In this document: positions 1 to 8,424 of the stretch, in pieces
How positions within the stretch are numbered: the first letter of the stretch is position 1
Layout: each line of letters begins with the position of its first letter
Source: CALBZH01 sp964538515
Lineage (GTDB): Bacteria; Desulfobacterota; Syntrophobacteria; Syntrophobacterales; Syntrophobacteraceae
Assembly (NCBI GenBank): GCA_964538515.1
Contig: CAZIEW010000003.1
Span: 62,001-126,000, forward strand
Length of the DNA: 64,000 bases
Reading direction: 5' to 3'
Notes under the pieces: generated by a model
What the model saw: only the letters and a program-made list of their open reading frames with translations
Told to the model about the DNA's origin: nothing
The model's database searches: none
Position numbers and translations under genes: made by a program

Positions 1-335
1 TTGTGCCCCGCAGCCACCAGCTTAGAACCCTCACGATAAATGGCTTGGGCCAGAATCGTGGCAGTGGTCGTGCCGTCGCCTGCAACGTCACTCGTCTTGC
101 TGGCGACTTCCTTCACCATCTGGGCACCCATATTGGCGAATTTGTCCTCGAGCTCGATCTCCTTGGCAACGGTCACGCCATCCTTGGTCACGGTGGGGGA
201 TCCGAAAGCCTTTTCGATGACAACATTCCTGCCCTTGGGGCCTAGGGTGACCTTAACGGCGTCCGCAAGGGTGTCTACCCCTTCCTTGATCTTCTCGCGC
301 GCTTCCGCGTAGTACTTGATTTCTTTGGCTGCCAT
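1..335 (-). CDS. groEL: Chaperonin GroEL, N-terminal part (cut by window edge)
   Basis: The frame starts at an ATG at 335 and runs off the left edge without a stop, so only about 111 residues are seen. The protein opens MAAKEIKYYAEAREKI and carries the GroEL hallmarks TLGPKGRNVVIEK, TKDGVTVAKEI and the ATP-binding GDGTTTATILAQA. GroEL is the 60 kDa ring chaperonin that folds cytosolic proteins with GroES. The gene lies 59 bases downstream of groES on the same strand, the usual order, and should share the CIRCE-controlled promoter upstream of groES. The identity is certain; the rest of the protein is outside the window. Confidence 0.97.
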   Translation of the reverse strand, partial: MAAKEIKYYAEAREKIKEGVDTLADAVKVTLGPKGRNVVIEKAFGSPTVTKDGVTVAKEIELEDKFANMGAQMVKEVASKTSDVAGDGTTTATILAQAIYREGSKLVAAGH

Positions 336-394
336 GGTGAAACCTCACTTTCTTAGGCAATGAGACTGCGTTGGGGGATTTGGAGGTATCCGCG

Positions 395-682
395 TTATTG
401 GAAAATGGCGAGAATGTCGTCTTCACGCATGATGAGCAGCTCCTCTCCTCCGACTTTGACTTCCGTCCCCGCATACTTCGAGAACAGAACTCGATCGTCT
501 TCCTTGACAGAAAGGGGAACGACGTCGCCTTTCTCAAGGATCCGACCCTTGCCGACGGCAACCACCTTGCCCTGCTGGGGCTTTTCCTTAGCCGTGTCGG
601 GAATGATGATCCCTCCCGCAGTCCTTTCCTCCTCTTCCAGTCGTTTCACGATGACTCGGTCATGCAAGGGGCGAAGCTTCAT
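395..682 (-). CDS. groES: Co-chaperonin GroES
   Basis: This 95-residue protein begins MKLRPLHDRVIVKRLEEEE and contains the mobile-loop segment TAGGIIIPDTAKEKPQQG and the end EELLIMREDDILAIF, a full-length GroES. It caps the GroEL ring. The frame could be read further upstream to 787, but the family N-terminus fixes the start at the ATG at 682, preceded by an AAAGGAG-like ribosome site. groEL follows directly. A perfect CIRCE operator lies about 180 bases upstream, so heat-inducible repression by HrcA is expected; hrcA itself is not in the window. Confidence 0.97.
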   Translation of the reverse strand: MKLRPLHDRVIVKRLEEEERTAGGIIIPDTAKEKPQQGKVVAVGKGRILEKGDVVPLSVKEDDRVLFSKYAGTEVKVGGEELLIMREDDILAIFQ

Positions 683-862
683 GGATAATCTCCTTTGTTT
701 GAGTGGGGTTTTTCCGGCCTTAACCTGCCTTGGCCGAACACGAACCGCCGGTTGAATGCTGTGGTCCTGCCGTTTACAAAAACTCAAAGCTTGATGTCAT
801 CGAGCCGCCGAAGCGGCATTGCGACGGCCTTGCAGGACAACCATCGATTGGGTGTACGTGTA

Positions 863-889
863 TTAGCACTCGTTTGTGCCGAGTGCTAA
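863..889 (-). promoter_or_regulatory. CIRCE operator for groES-groEL
   Basis: TTAGCACTC, nine bases, then GAGTGCTAA: a perfect match to the CIRCE inverted repeat bound by the heat-shock repressor HrcA. It lies upstream of groES, just downstream of a -10-like box on the same strand, so it would sit at or just after the transcription start. Confidence 0.95.
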
Positions 890-892
890 ACG

Positions 893-921
893 TATCTAAT
901 GACTACCGCCCAAAAAGGCAA
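893..921 (-). promoter_or_regulatory. Predicted groES promoter
   Basis: Read on the minus strand, TTGCCT (complement of 916-921) is followed after 17 bases by TAGATA (complement of 893-898). Spacing is ideal, but the -10 box matches the consensus at only three of six positions. The CIRCE element follows immediately downstream, which supports the assignment. The rest of 683-1128 holds no gene that I can support. Confidence 0.45.
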
Positions 922-1046
922 GCCTCGATTTTAAGGATTCTCTCAAATTGGGGTGCCGAGGATGTCAAGATCTCGAATTTCTTGATTGTGCGGGGGAAGA
1001 CCCGGTGGGTGATCGCTTGCGTGATGCTGGTTGGTGACTGACAGGC

Positions 1047-1078
1047 AACGCGGCAGAGGATGCGCTACCTGCCGCGTT
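1047..1078. terminator. Perfect 10-bp inverted repeat, possible terminator
   Basis: AACGCGGCAG (1047-1056) and CTGCCGCGTT (1069-1078) pair perfectly around a 12-base loop. It lies about 50 bases beyond the end of the minus-strand gene that stops at 1129 and before the groES promoter. There is no T-run on either side, so intrinsic termination is uncertain; it could also stabilise an mRNA end. Confidence 0.4.
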
Positions 1079-1128
1079 ATCCTCATGTTGAGTCAGGATC
1101 AGGGCGTCCTTGGAACATTCAGCTTTCT

Positions 1129-1425
1129 CTAATGCAGACGATCTGGGGCAAGACCCGTGCTCTCCTCTTCTTTCCATGAGCTTCCGAGCTCTTTGAGCAA
1201 CTGATTTGTAGCCTGTTCAATGCGGCTGATATCCTTCTCGTCAACAGTATCGTCCGTGACGTACTGAAGCGAATCCCGAAGCTTCTCGAACTGCTTGACC
1301 ACTTCCGGTTTGATCGCTCCAGTCCCTAGCTTCGAATTCAGGTTGAGTATCGTATCGACACAACTTTCGATCCGCAGCCGAAGATGCTTGGATTTCTCCT
1401 TGCCTCCCACTCTCTTGAACATCAT
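1129..1425 (-). CDS. Conserved-type hypothetical protein, 98 residues
   Basis: A small, charged, mainly helical protein starting MMFKRVGGKEKSKHLRLRIES, with no membrane segment, signal peptide or cysteine motif. The start at 1425 follows GAGGCGGTGG. It lies 22 bases downstream of the zinc-ribbon/pseudo-receiver gene on the same strand, so the two probably form one transcript. I do not recognise the family. The overlapping frame at 965-1177 looks like chance. Confidence 0.6.
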   Translation of the reverse strand: MMFKRVGGKEKSKHLRLRIESCVDTILNLNSKLGTGAIKPEVVKQFEKLRDSLQYVTDDTVDEKDISRIEQATNQLLKELGSSWKEEESTGLAPDRLH

Positions 1426-1447
1426 GAATCCACCGCCTCATCGTGGT

Positions 1448-2110
1448 CTAGAATTGGCCCTTCTTTTCCAGCTCTTCGGTAAACGTCTTATAGAAGTACC
1501 GCTGATCTTTCATCGCGCGCATCAAGAGAATCTTGGCCTTGTCCAGGTCACGCTCGTTCAAGATCAGGTCGACGCCGAGACGGAATGCGTTCATCCTGTC
1601 CAATGTCGCTAAGGTAGGACTTAGAAGGCACAAGAAGAATTCCCGCCTCGCCGGCATAGGCATGAACTGGAAGTGCTGCAGCACGGGATTTTCAGAGAGC
1701 CGTGTCTCCCCGAGAGACTCTTCGAGGATCACCATGTCGAATTGCATGCGCGCTAGCTTGTCCAAAGCGGACTTGGAGGTGGAAGCGGTCGTCAGATGAT
1801 AGTCCATTTGCTCAAGCACGGTGGACATACGCCGTGAGCGAAGGGGGTCGGTAATGCAGACAAGCGCGGACTTGACCCCTTCATCGAAAACCTCGATCGC
1901 TGTGGTGTCGAGGTCGTCCTCCATGAATTCGGGGGTCGGCATGCGCGAAGCGGTATCCGGGGTTTGCTTTGGAGATGTCTCCTTGTCTTCGTCCAAGATC
2001 TCGACAGGAGTGCGACACTTCGGGCAGAGTATCTTCACATCCTTGTCAGCTGGGATTTTGTCACCTGAGATGGAAAAGCTTGCCTGGCATCCTGGGCAGT
2101 GCAGCTTCAC
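1448..2110 (-). CDS. Zinc-ribbon protein with degenerate receiver domain
   Basis: This 220-residue protein begins with an MJ0042-type zinc ribbon: CPGC near residues 5-8 and CPKC near 29-32. An acidic linker follows, then from about residue 80 a CheY-like fold (ALVCITDPLRSRRMSTVLEQ, then FDMVILEES). The position normally held by the phospho-accepting aspartate appears to be glutamate, so this looks like a pseudo-receiver that is not phosphorylated. Such proteins are seen in Deltaproteobacteria with unclear roles. The start at 2110 follows GGAGGGAGAC. It is probably co-transcribed with the 98-residue protein downstream. No kinase partner is nearby. Confidence 0.75.
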   Translation of the reverse strand: MKLHCPGCQASFSISGDKIPADKDVKILCPKCRTPVEILDEDKETSPKQTPDTASRMPTPEFMEDDLDTTAIEVFDEGVKSALVCITDPLRSRRMSTVLEQMDYHLTTASTSKSALDKLARMQFDMVILEESLGETRLSENPVLQHFQFMPMPARREFFLCLLSPTLATLDRMNAFRLGVDLILNERDLDKAKILLMRAMKDQRYFYKTFTEELEKKGQF

Positions 2111-2323
2111 GTCTCCCTCCTTGCGAGGATCTCCATGTTGTCGATGTTGACCCTAGACTTTTACAATACCCATCATGATGCTGCATTGACAATCCAAAAG
2201 TTCCGCCGCGTGCCTCCAGTCGAGCCTGTTGTGTGGACACGCGTGAGGCGATGGCCTATCATCGGTTTTTGTATCGGGATATGGCTCCGTTATCGTGAGG
2301 TTTGATTGAGGAGGGTGTGATCC

Positions 2324-3307
2324 ATGGAGAGGGTTCGTTTCGGCAAGACCGATCTGGATGTCTCCCCCATTGTGCTGGGGACTTGGGTAACAGGGGGATG
2401 GGCCTGGGGCGGTTCGGACGAGGAGGAATCGGTTGCAGCCTTGTTGAAGGCTTTTGAGCTAGGGATCAACTTTGTCGATACGGCGCCCGTCTATGGATTC
2501 GGCAAATCCGAAAGCCTTGTCGGAAGGGCAATACGGGAATGGGGGCGACGCGACGACTTGGTTGTTGCCACAAAATGCGGCCTGGAGTGGGACGAAAAGG
2601 AGCGTGTCAGTCGCAATGCCAGCCCAGATCGAATTCGTCTGGAGGTCGACGCCAGCCTGTCCAGACTCGGCGTTGACAAGATCGACCTTTACCAAGTTCA
2701 CTGGCCTGATACGAATACGCCCTTTGAGGTGTCCATGGAGGCTTTGGTCAAGCTTCAGGAGGTCGGGAAGATCCGTTATATCGGCCTTAGCAACTTCAAT
2801 GTAAGTCAGATCGAAGCTTGCCTCAATCACGCGGAGGTCGTAAGCCTCCAGCCGCCCTTCAACCTCTTCGAGCGTGGAGCTGAGCAGGACGTTCTCCCTT
2901 TCTGCCAAAAGAATGGGATCGCAACGCTCGTTTACGGGGGCCTGTGCCGGGGAATGCTCACTGGAAAATTTAAAGGGGACGAGCAGTTTCCAAGAGGCGA
3001 CCTGCGTCGGGGCGATCCGAAGTTCAAGCCAGACCGATTCATGCAGTATGTGAAGGCCGTGGAAGAGCTGAAAAAGATCGCTGCCTCGTATGGAAAGAGC
3101 GTGGCACAATTCGCCTTGCGTTGGGCCCTGCATCAGCCGGGTGTCACCATGGTCATTGCCGGTGCGAGAACCGCCGCCCAGGTGGAGGAAAACGCCGGAA
3201 TCGCCGGGTGGAGGATTGACCAAGAAGACCTCGCAAAGGTGGACGCGATTCTGAGCAGACACGTGAAGACCCCGGTCGGCCCGGAATTCATGGCGCCCCG
3301 GCCGTGA
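2324..3307 (+). CDS. Aldo/keto reductase
   Basis: A full-length 327-residue protein of the aldo/keto reductase superfamily: NADPH-dependent carbonyl reductases with a TIM barrel. Visible signatures are DTAPVYGFGKSE (active-site Asp and Tyr), VVATKCG (Lys), DLYQVHWPD (His), YIGLSNFN and the cofactor-binding WALHQPGVTMVIAGAR near the C-terminus. The pattern is closest to the YhdN/IolS type. The start at 2324 follows GAGGAGGG. The gene stands alone on the plus strand and the substrate cannot be inferred from context. Confidence 0.9.
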   Translation: MERVRFGKTDLDVSPIVLGTWVTGGWAWGGSDEEESVAALLKAFELGINFVDTAPVYGFGKSESLVGRAIREWGRRDDLVVATKCGLEWDEKERVSRNASPDRIRLEVDASLSRLGVDKIDLYQVHWPDTNTPFEVSMEALVKLQEVGKIRYIGLSNFNVSQIEACLNHAEVVSLQPPFNLFERGAEQDVLPFCQKNGIATLVYGGLCRGMLTGKFKGDEQFPRGDLRRGDPKFKPDRFMQYVKAVEELKKIAASYGKSVAQFALRWALHQPGVTMVIAGARTAAQVEENAGIAGWRIDQEDLAKVDAILSRHVKTPVGPEFMAPRP

Positions 3308-3388
3308 CGGAAGTCGAAGCGGTCAAGATCCATGCCGGAGAAATCGACAAGAGGAGACGGGCGGGAGTGAGATACCAGTGAGAGACCT

Positions 3389-4288
3389 ATGCTGATCAGC
3401 GTGATCATCCCGACCTTCAACCGTGCAGCCTTCGTCCGCGAGGCGTTGGACTCGGTTCTAGCTCAGACATGCCTTCCATGCGAAGTGATTGTCGTGGATG
3501 ACGGATCCACGGATGAGACGGCCGAGGTTTTCTCCGTCGAATCGGAGCGGCTCCGCTATGTCCGGCAGGATCACGCGGGAGTCAGTGCTGCACGTAACCG
3601 GGGTATTCGCCTTGCGCGCGGCGATTGGCTGGCTTTTCTCGATTCGGACGATGTGTGGCTGCCCGCAAAGCTCGCGGCTCAAACGCTTTTCGTTGCCGAG
3701 AACCCCCATCTTCGCGTCTTCCAGACAGAAGAGATCTGGCTTCGGAATGGAAGGCCGCTCAACCCCAAAAAGTGCCACACCAAGCCCAATGGCTACTGTT
3801 TCGACCGCCTGCTTGAGCGCTGTCTGGTGAGTCCTTCAGCCGTCATGATCCACCGATCCGTTTTCGATTTGGTCGGGGGATTCGACGAATCTTTTCCAGC
3901 CTGCGAAGATTATGATCTGTGGCTGCGAATCGGGTGCCGGTATCCGATCGGTCTGCTGAACCGGCCTCTCGTGGTCAAGCGCGGAGGCCACCCCGATCAG
4001 CTTTCCTCAACCGTTCCCACGTTGGACCTGTACCGCATCCGGGCGATTGAAAAGCTGCTCCGCAGTGGGATCTTGAGTGACGAGCAGCGCGCGGCCGCAC
4101 TTCGCGAATTGGCCCGCAAGTGCGCCATCTTCGGTGGCGGCTGCAGGAAACGGGGCAATGGTGAAGTGGCGAGCGCTGTCCTGGCGCTGCCGGAGACTCT
4201 CGCGCGCGAGATCCGAGCTCTCAGCCGGCCAGCTCGAAAAGAAGAGCCGCCGCCGCGCGAATGCCTCGATGGAAATCCTGCAAATTGA
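3389..4288 (+). CDS. Family 2 glycosyltransferase
   Basis: A 299-residue GT-A enzyme. The N-terminus SVIIPTFNRAAFVREALDSV, the nucleotide-sugar motif VVDDGSTDETA and the metal-binding AFLDSDDVW are classic for family 2, and CEDYDLWLRIG near residue 170 fits the acceptor/catalytic region. There is no membrane segment. It probably adds a sugar to a surface glycan, but acceptor and donor are unknown. The ribosome site at 3389 is weak. Its last 68 bases overlap, in opposite orientation, the end of the M20 peptidase gene. Confidence 0.88.
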   Translation: MLISVIIPTFNRAAFVREALDSVLAQTCLPCEVIVVDDGSTDETAEVFSVESERLRYVRQDHAGVSAARNRGIRLARGDWLAFLDSDDVWLPAKLAAQTLFVAENPHLRVFQTEEIWLRNGRPLNPKKCHTKPNGYCFDRLLERCLVSPSAVMIHRSVFDLVGGFDESFPACEDYDLWLRIGCRYPIGLLNRPLVVKRGGHPDQLSSTVPTLDLYRIRAIEKLLRSGILSDEQRAAALRELARKCAIFGGGCRKRGNGEVASAVLALPETLAREIRALSRPARKEEPPPRECLDGNPAN

Positions 4289-5591
4289 ATCGCTCATTCG
4301 GGGAATGGGCACCGTCGTCGGGACTGCCCCAGCCCAAAAGTAATATCGCCTCACTGCCCAGCATTTCCTTGAGCAGGTTCACAATCGGGATAGATCCGCC
4401 TTCACGGATGAAAACGGGAGCTTTCCCGAAACCGAGCTCGACGGCCTTTTCCGCAGCCCGCACACTGGGTTGATCTCGGGAAATCAGGACAGGGTCCCCG
4501 CCGTGCAGCTCCGTGACATCCACTCGTACGCCCGGTGGAGTGAGCCTGCGCACATGCTCCTTGAACAAAGCATTGATCTTGGCCGAGCTCTGGTTGGGTA
4601 CGAGCCGCATGCTTACCTTGGCACCGGCTTTGGCAGGGATGATGGTTTTGGCCCCTTCTCCCGAAAATCCCCCGTAAATCCCGTTCAAATCAATTGTTGG
4701 GCGGGCGGTTTTTCTCTCGAGGGCGGAGTAGGCCGATTCCCCGACCAATACGTCGACACCGAGGTACTCCAATAGCGCCTTCTGGTCGTACTGAAGCGAT
4801 GCCATCGCCTCACGCTCCCACTGTTCGAGAGGGAGGACGTCATCATAGAATCCTGGGATTGCCACGGTGCCGTCTGGACCCTTGAGCTGAGCAAGCATTT
4901 CAACGAGTGCCGTTGCCGGGTTTTGAACAATCCCCCCGAAGACACCGGAATGCAGGTCGAAGCGAGGGCCCTGGACATCGACCTGAAAATACGAGAGGCC
5001 TCGGAGACCGTAGGTGATGGCCGGGATTCCCGGCGCAAACTGTGAGCCGTCCGAAATGGCGACAACATCCGCCTTGAGTCGGGCGTGGTGTTCTTTGAGA
5101 AATGGGGGTAGGCTGGGGCTGGCGATTTCCTCCTCCCCTTCCACGAGGACCTTGACATTGACCGGCAGGCTTCCCTTGACAGCCATCACTGCTTCCAAGG
5201 CTTTGAGATAGGTGAAGAACTGTCCCTTGTCGTCGCAGGCCCCGCGAGCGTATACATAGCCCTCACGGATCTGGGGTAAGAAGGGAGGGGAGATCCATTC
5301 GTCAAGGGGATCGGGAGGCTGAACGTCGTAATGACCGTATATCAAGAGGGTCGGTTTTCCCGGTGCTTTCAGGTGCTCGCCGAACACGATGGGGTGCCGC
5401 TCCGTCCTGAACACTGTGGCTTCAAAGCCCAGACCGTTCAAGTGGTTGAGGACCCATTCCGCGGCGACGCGCATGTCGGGGGCGTGGTCGGTAAGAGTGC
5501 TCACGCTGGGGATGCGGAGGAATCCCAATAGCTCCTCGACGTAGCGTTCGCGATTCGTGTCGATTTCGTTCAGTATGAGGGAGTCAATCAT
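4221..5591 (-). CDS. M20 family metallopeptidase (dipeptidase type)
   Basis: A 456-residue cytosolic peptidase of the M20A/ArgE-DapE-CNDP group. Metal ligands are visible: YGHYDVQPPD (His87), ARGACDDKG (bridging Asp120), the catalytic EGEEEI (153-155), SDG (Asp181) and a C-terminal His in SPDDGAHSPNE. It should hydrolyse dipeptides or N-acyl amino acids. The frame extends to 5813, but the ATG at 5591 is preceded by AAGGAGG and matches the family N-terminus. It is convergent with the GT2 gene, with a 68-base overlap of 3' ends. Confidence 0.92.
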   Translation of the reverse strand: MIDSLILNEIDTNRERYVEELLGFLRIPSVSTLTDHAPDMRVAAEWVLNHLNGLGFEATVFRTERHPIVFGEHLKAPGKPTLLIYGHYDVQPPDPLDEWISPPFLPQIREGYVYARGACDDKGQFFTYLKALEAVMAVKGSLPVNVKVLVEGEEEIASPSLPPFLKEHHARLKADVVAISDGSQFAPGIPAITYGLRGLSYFQVDVQGPRFDLHSGVFGGIVQNPATALVEMLAQLKGPDGTVAIPGFYDDVLPLEQWEREAMASLQYDQKALLEYLGVDVLVGESAYSALERKTARPTIDLNGIYGGFSGEGAKTIIPAKAGAKVSMRLVPNQSSAKINALFKEHVRRLTPPGVRVDVTELHGGDPVLISRDQPSVRAAEKAVELGFGKAPVFIREGGSIPIVNLLKEMLGSEAILLLGWGSPDDGAHSPNERFNLQDFHRGIRAAAALLFELAG

Positions 5592-5789
5592 CGAAGAACC
5601 TCCTTGTCCGATCGGATATAATGATAGTTGATCGATGCTCTGGCAAGATACTCGCTTTCCAGGCGAGAGCAACGAAATTCGATCACGGCATTGCACCTCG
5701 CAGCGCTCGGCTGCACTCTCCGGACCTGGGGTTATTGAGAGGGTGCACCGTGAATCTCTTCCTCTCAGACGAGGAACCGAGGGTCGCTC

Positions 5790-6920
5790 ATGGCTATTCA
5801 TTTCAGCACACATCCCGCCGCGGGGGACATCGATCCGGATGTGTGGAACGAGCTCGCCGTTTCAGCAAGCCCCGTTATGGAGTGGGAGTACTTCTATGCG
5901 CTGGAGGCTTCGGGTGTTGTTTCCGAGGAGCGGGGCTACCGTCCAAATCACCTGGTCGCCTACTCAGGAGACAACGTGCCGATCGGCTTGGCGCCCCTGT
6001 ATGAGCGGGACCGGGCTTGGGTGGAGTTTGGGGATGGGGGGCTCATCGAATTCCTTTCGGAATTTACGGGGCTTCCATTCAACCACGGTTTGGTAGGCAC
6101 GCTTCCATTCACCCCTGTCCCGGCCTACCAGTTTCTCTGTCGTTCTGATATTGACTCGGACCTGGTGACGCGACTGCTGCTCCAATATATCGATCATCTT
6201 TGCATCACGAGAAACCTCGCAACGGCCAGAATCTATTTTGTGGCTCCGGAATCGCCTCTCCATGCAGTTCTGCTGCAGCAGGGGTATGTGGCGCTCCGAA
6301 GTTACTATTATCTCTGGCACAATCAACACTATCGGACCTTTGAGGATTATCTGGGGTCCTTCAAGTCCAGCCGAAGGACCAAGATCAAGCGGGAGCTGCG
6401 CAGCATCGAAGCGCTGGGGATCCACATCGAAATGATCGACGGCCTTTCTGCGCCGAGCGCCTTTTTTGACGACATCTTTGACATGTATCTCCGAACGTGG
6501 ATCAAGCACATGGGGCCGGCGATCAGGCCCTTCTTGAACCAGGATTTCTTCAGCCTTCTGGGGGAGAGCTTTCGGAGGCGGTGCTGCTTTTCGGTCGCGC
6601 GATCCGGTGCGGAGCGATTTGGGCTGGCGCTTTTCTACCACAAGGACCGAGCCTTGTATGGCCGCTATTGGGGCTGCTACAACGAAGTCCCTTTCCTGCA
6701 CTTCGCCACCTGTTATTATCACCCCATCGAATATGCCATCCGGCACGGCTTCGAGGTTATGGACCCAGGATTTGGAGGGGACCACAAGCTCATCCGTGGC
6801 TACGAGATGGTCCCCGTTTATCACTACGTGAAATTCTACGGGGAGAAGCAGCGCCGAGTCGCACTCTCCGTGCTGAAGCAGATGGGAATCTATGCATCCG
6901 GCACAAGCCAGCAGGGCTGA
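5790..6920 (+). CDS. COG3146-type acyltransferase-like protein (GNAT fold)
   Basis: A 376-residue protein of the COG3146/DUF482 family, which has GNAT-like folds related to peptidoglycan-bridge (FemAB-like) enzymes. The signatures are FKSSRRTKIKRELRSIEALG near residues 190-210 and DPGFGGDHKLIRGYEMVPVYH near 330-350. The true substrate is unknown. The gene is transcribed away from the M20 peptidase. The 198 bases between the two starts should hold both promoters, but no clear boxes are visible. Confidence 0.82.
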   Translation: MAIHFSTHPAAGDIDPDVWNELAVSASPVMEWEYFYALEASGVVSEERGYRPNHLVAYSGDNVPIGLAPLYERDRAWVEFGDGGLIEFLSEFTGLPFNHGLVGTLPFTPVPAYQFLCRSDIDSDLVTRLLLQYIDHLCITRNLATARIYFVAPESPLHAVLLQQGYVALRSYYYLWHNQHYRTFEDYLGSFKSSRRTKIKRELRSIEALGIHIEMIDGLSAPSAFFDDIFDMYLRTWIKHMGPAIRPFLNQDFFSLLGESFRRRCCFSVARSGAERFGLALFYHKDRALYGRYWGCYNEVPFLHFATCYYHPIEYAIRHGFEVMDPGFGGDHKLIRGYEMVPVYHYVKFYGEKQRRVALSVLKQMGIYASGTSQQG

Positions 6921-6984
6921 TAACTGAAGAGGGCGAGGGTTTAGGCTGGATCCTCATGCAGGCTCACGGAGCCTCAAATGAGGA

Positions 6985-7046
6985 GGAGAGAGCCAGGTAG
7001 GAGGGGGGGACCCGACTCTCTCCGGAGGAGGAAAGATTTACTTTCC
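6985..7046. terminator. Two hairpins between convergent genes
   Basis: GGAGAGAG (6985-6992) pairs with CTCTCTCC (7016-7023), and GGAAAG (7030-7035) pairs with CTTTCC (7041-7046). They lie between the end of the COG3146 gene and the end of the rubredoxin-like gene, a place where a bidirectional terminator is expected. Neither has a strong T-run, so this is tentative. Confidence 0.3.
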
Positions 7047-7126
7047 ATCTCTACTATAACTCACGAGTCAAGAGGGTAAACCCATTCGGTAAGAAACTGA
7101 GAAGATTTCTCCCCGAGAGCCGGCAC

Positions 7127-7318
7127 CTATTTCTTGTCTGTCTTGTAACTCTCTTGAAAAACTTGAGGATTAATGTTGCCTGAACTGGGTCCCCCACATT
7201 CCGGAATGTAGCACGAGACATCCACAAACTCGCATTTCTGCTTGCACGAAGGACATGTTTCGGGAGGAGCCATCAGGTCGACGGTATTGCCGCAATTGTT
7301 GCATTTCCAAATAGCCAT
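7127..7318 (-). CDS. Rubredoxin-like zinc/iron-ribbon protein
   Basis: A 63-residue protein starting MAIWKCNNCGNTV, with CNNC (6-9) and CPSC as two metal-binding knuckles, like the C-terminal rubredoxin domain of rubrerythrins. Two more cysteines (VSCYIPECGG) follow. It likely binds Fe or Zn and may carry electrons, but it lacks the full rubredoxin aromatic core, so a structural zinc ribbon is also possible. The start at 7318 follows GAAAGGAGT. It is a single gene, common in this form in anaerobes. Confidence 0.75.
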   Translation of the reverse strand: MAIWKCNNCGNTVDLMAPPETCPSCKQKCEFVDVSCYIPECGGPSSGNINPQVFQESYKTDKK

Positions 7319-7568
7319 GGTGTGTACTCCTTTCGGTGCAATGGAGAAATTGGAACCGTCCAGGCAGGTTCGTCAAACACGATGATAGATGAGCCTAAGC
7401 CCACACGTCCGCTTATAGCTTACCAAGCCTGAAAGATCAACCTGGGGCGGCGTGGTGCAGCATCCTCTTTCCTTCGGTGCTCGCATGCAATATCCTTTGG
7501 AGCAGCGGCCTGCTGGGGCCCGGGCATGCTCATTTCGTTGGTTGTCTTGTCTCCTGCTAGAAGGAATT

Positions 7569-7697
7569 ATGATGCCAGGATTGTTGGCGATTTTGTTTGT
7601 GAAGAGGGTGCTGTCCGCCTTTGGGATCAGCATGGACCACGGTGTCTTTCTCCTGCCCAGGGAGGCTCACGGGGCTTGTTTCAAAGGGGTGGACTGA
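7569..7697 (+). CDS. Possible 42-residue membrane peptide before DUF554 gene
   Basis: A short frame starts at ATG 7569 after AAGGA and encodes MMPGLLAILFVKRVLSAFG followed by a polar tail. Its TGA overlaps by one base the ATG of the DUF554 gene at 7697, an arrangement typical of translational coupling. No family is recognised and it may be chance. The rest of 7319-7696 shows nothing else that I can support. Confidence 0.25.
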   Translation: MMPGLLAILFVKRVLSAFGISMDHGVFLLPREAHGACFKGVD

Positions 7698-8395
7698 TGA
7701 GTGGCACCTTCATCAACGTGGGAACGGTCGTGGTGGGGTCCATCATCGGGGTATCGGTCGGGAGTCGCCTTCCGGAGCAAATGAGGCACACGGTACTGAA
7801 TGGTCTTGGGCTTGTGACAAGCCTGGTGGGGTTGCAGATGGCTCTCGGGACTGCCAACATCCTCATCGTGCTCGGAGCCATGCTGGTGGGTGCCATCTGT
7901 GGAGAACTGCTGCACTTGGAGGAGCTGCTTGAACGATTGGGACGGTGGCTACAGACTGTCCTCACGCGTGATGGTCAGGGCTCGTTTGCCGAAGGATTTG
8001 TCACGGCCAGTCTGGTATTCTGTATCGGTCCCATGGCGATTCTCGGCTCGATTCAAGATGGCCTATCGGGCGATTACAAGGTGCTTGCGGTCAAGTCCCT
8101 GTTGGATGGGTTCGCCTCCATTGCCTTTTCGGCGAGCCTCGGATGGGGTGTGGCCTGTTCGATCGTGCCTCTTTTCCTCTATCAGGGGTCCATCACGCTT
8201 TTCGCCGGAGTTTTGTGCACGCTGCTTTCGGAGCCCATGATTGCTGAAATGACCGCTACCGGGGGCCTGATCATCGTCGGGATTGGGCTCAAGCTGTTGC
8301 GTATCAAGGAGTTGCGTTTGGCCAGCTTCTTGCCCGCTTTGGCCATCGCGCCTCTGATTGTGGCTCTCATCCCCTGGGTGAAGAGTTTCTTTTAG
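7697..8395 (+). CDS. DUF554 family integral membrane protein
   Basis: A 232-residue hydrophobic protein starting MSGTFINVGTVVVGSIIGV, with about seven membrane segments. It carries the DUF554 (YdfK-type) signatures GEL in GAICGELLHLEE, FCIGPMAILGSIQDGL and LKSLLDGF-like VKSLLDGFAS. It acts in the inner membrane; the substrate is unknown. A longer frame from 7526 exists, but the family N-terminus and the overlap with the upstream short frame favour 7697. The eRF1-like gene follows after 29 bases and is probably co-transcribed. Confidence 0.88.
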   Translation: MSGTFINVGTVVVGSIIGVSVGSRLPEQMRHTVLNGLGLVTSLVGLQMALGTANILIVLGAMLVGAICGELLHLEELLERLGRWLQTVLTRDGQGSFAEGFVTASLVFCIGPMAILGSIQDGLSGDYKVLAVKSLLDGFASIAFSASLGWGVACSIVPLFLYQGSITLFAGVLCTLLSEPMIAEMTATGGLIIVGIGLKLLRIKELRLASFLPALAIAPLIVALIPWVKSFF

Positions 8396-8424
8396 GAGAA
8401 CGTCTCAGAATGGAGGAAGATGCG

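Noticed and set aside
965..1177. 70-codon minus-strand frame
   Set aside because: It overlaps the better supported 98-residue gene, has low-complexity Ser/Ala/Arg content and no ribosome site.
4221..5813. Longer M20 peptidase start at 5813
   Set aside because: The extra 74 residues are not family-like, while ATG 5591 has a strong AAGGAGG site.
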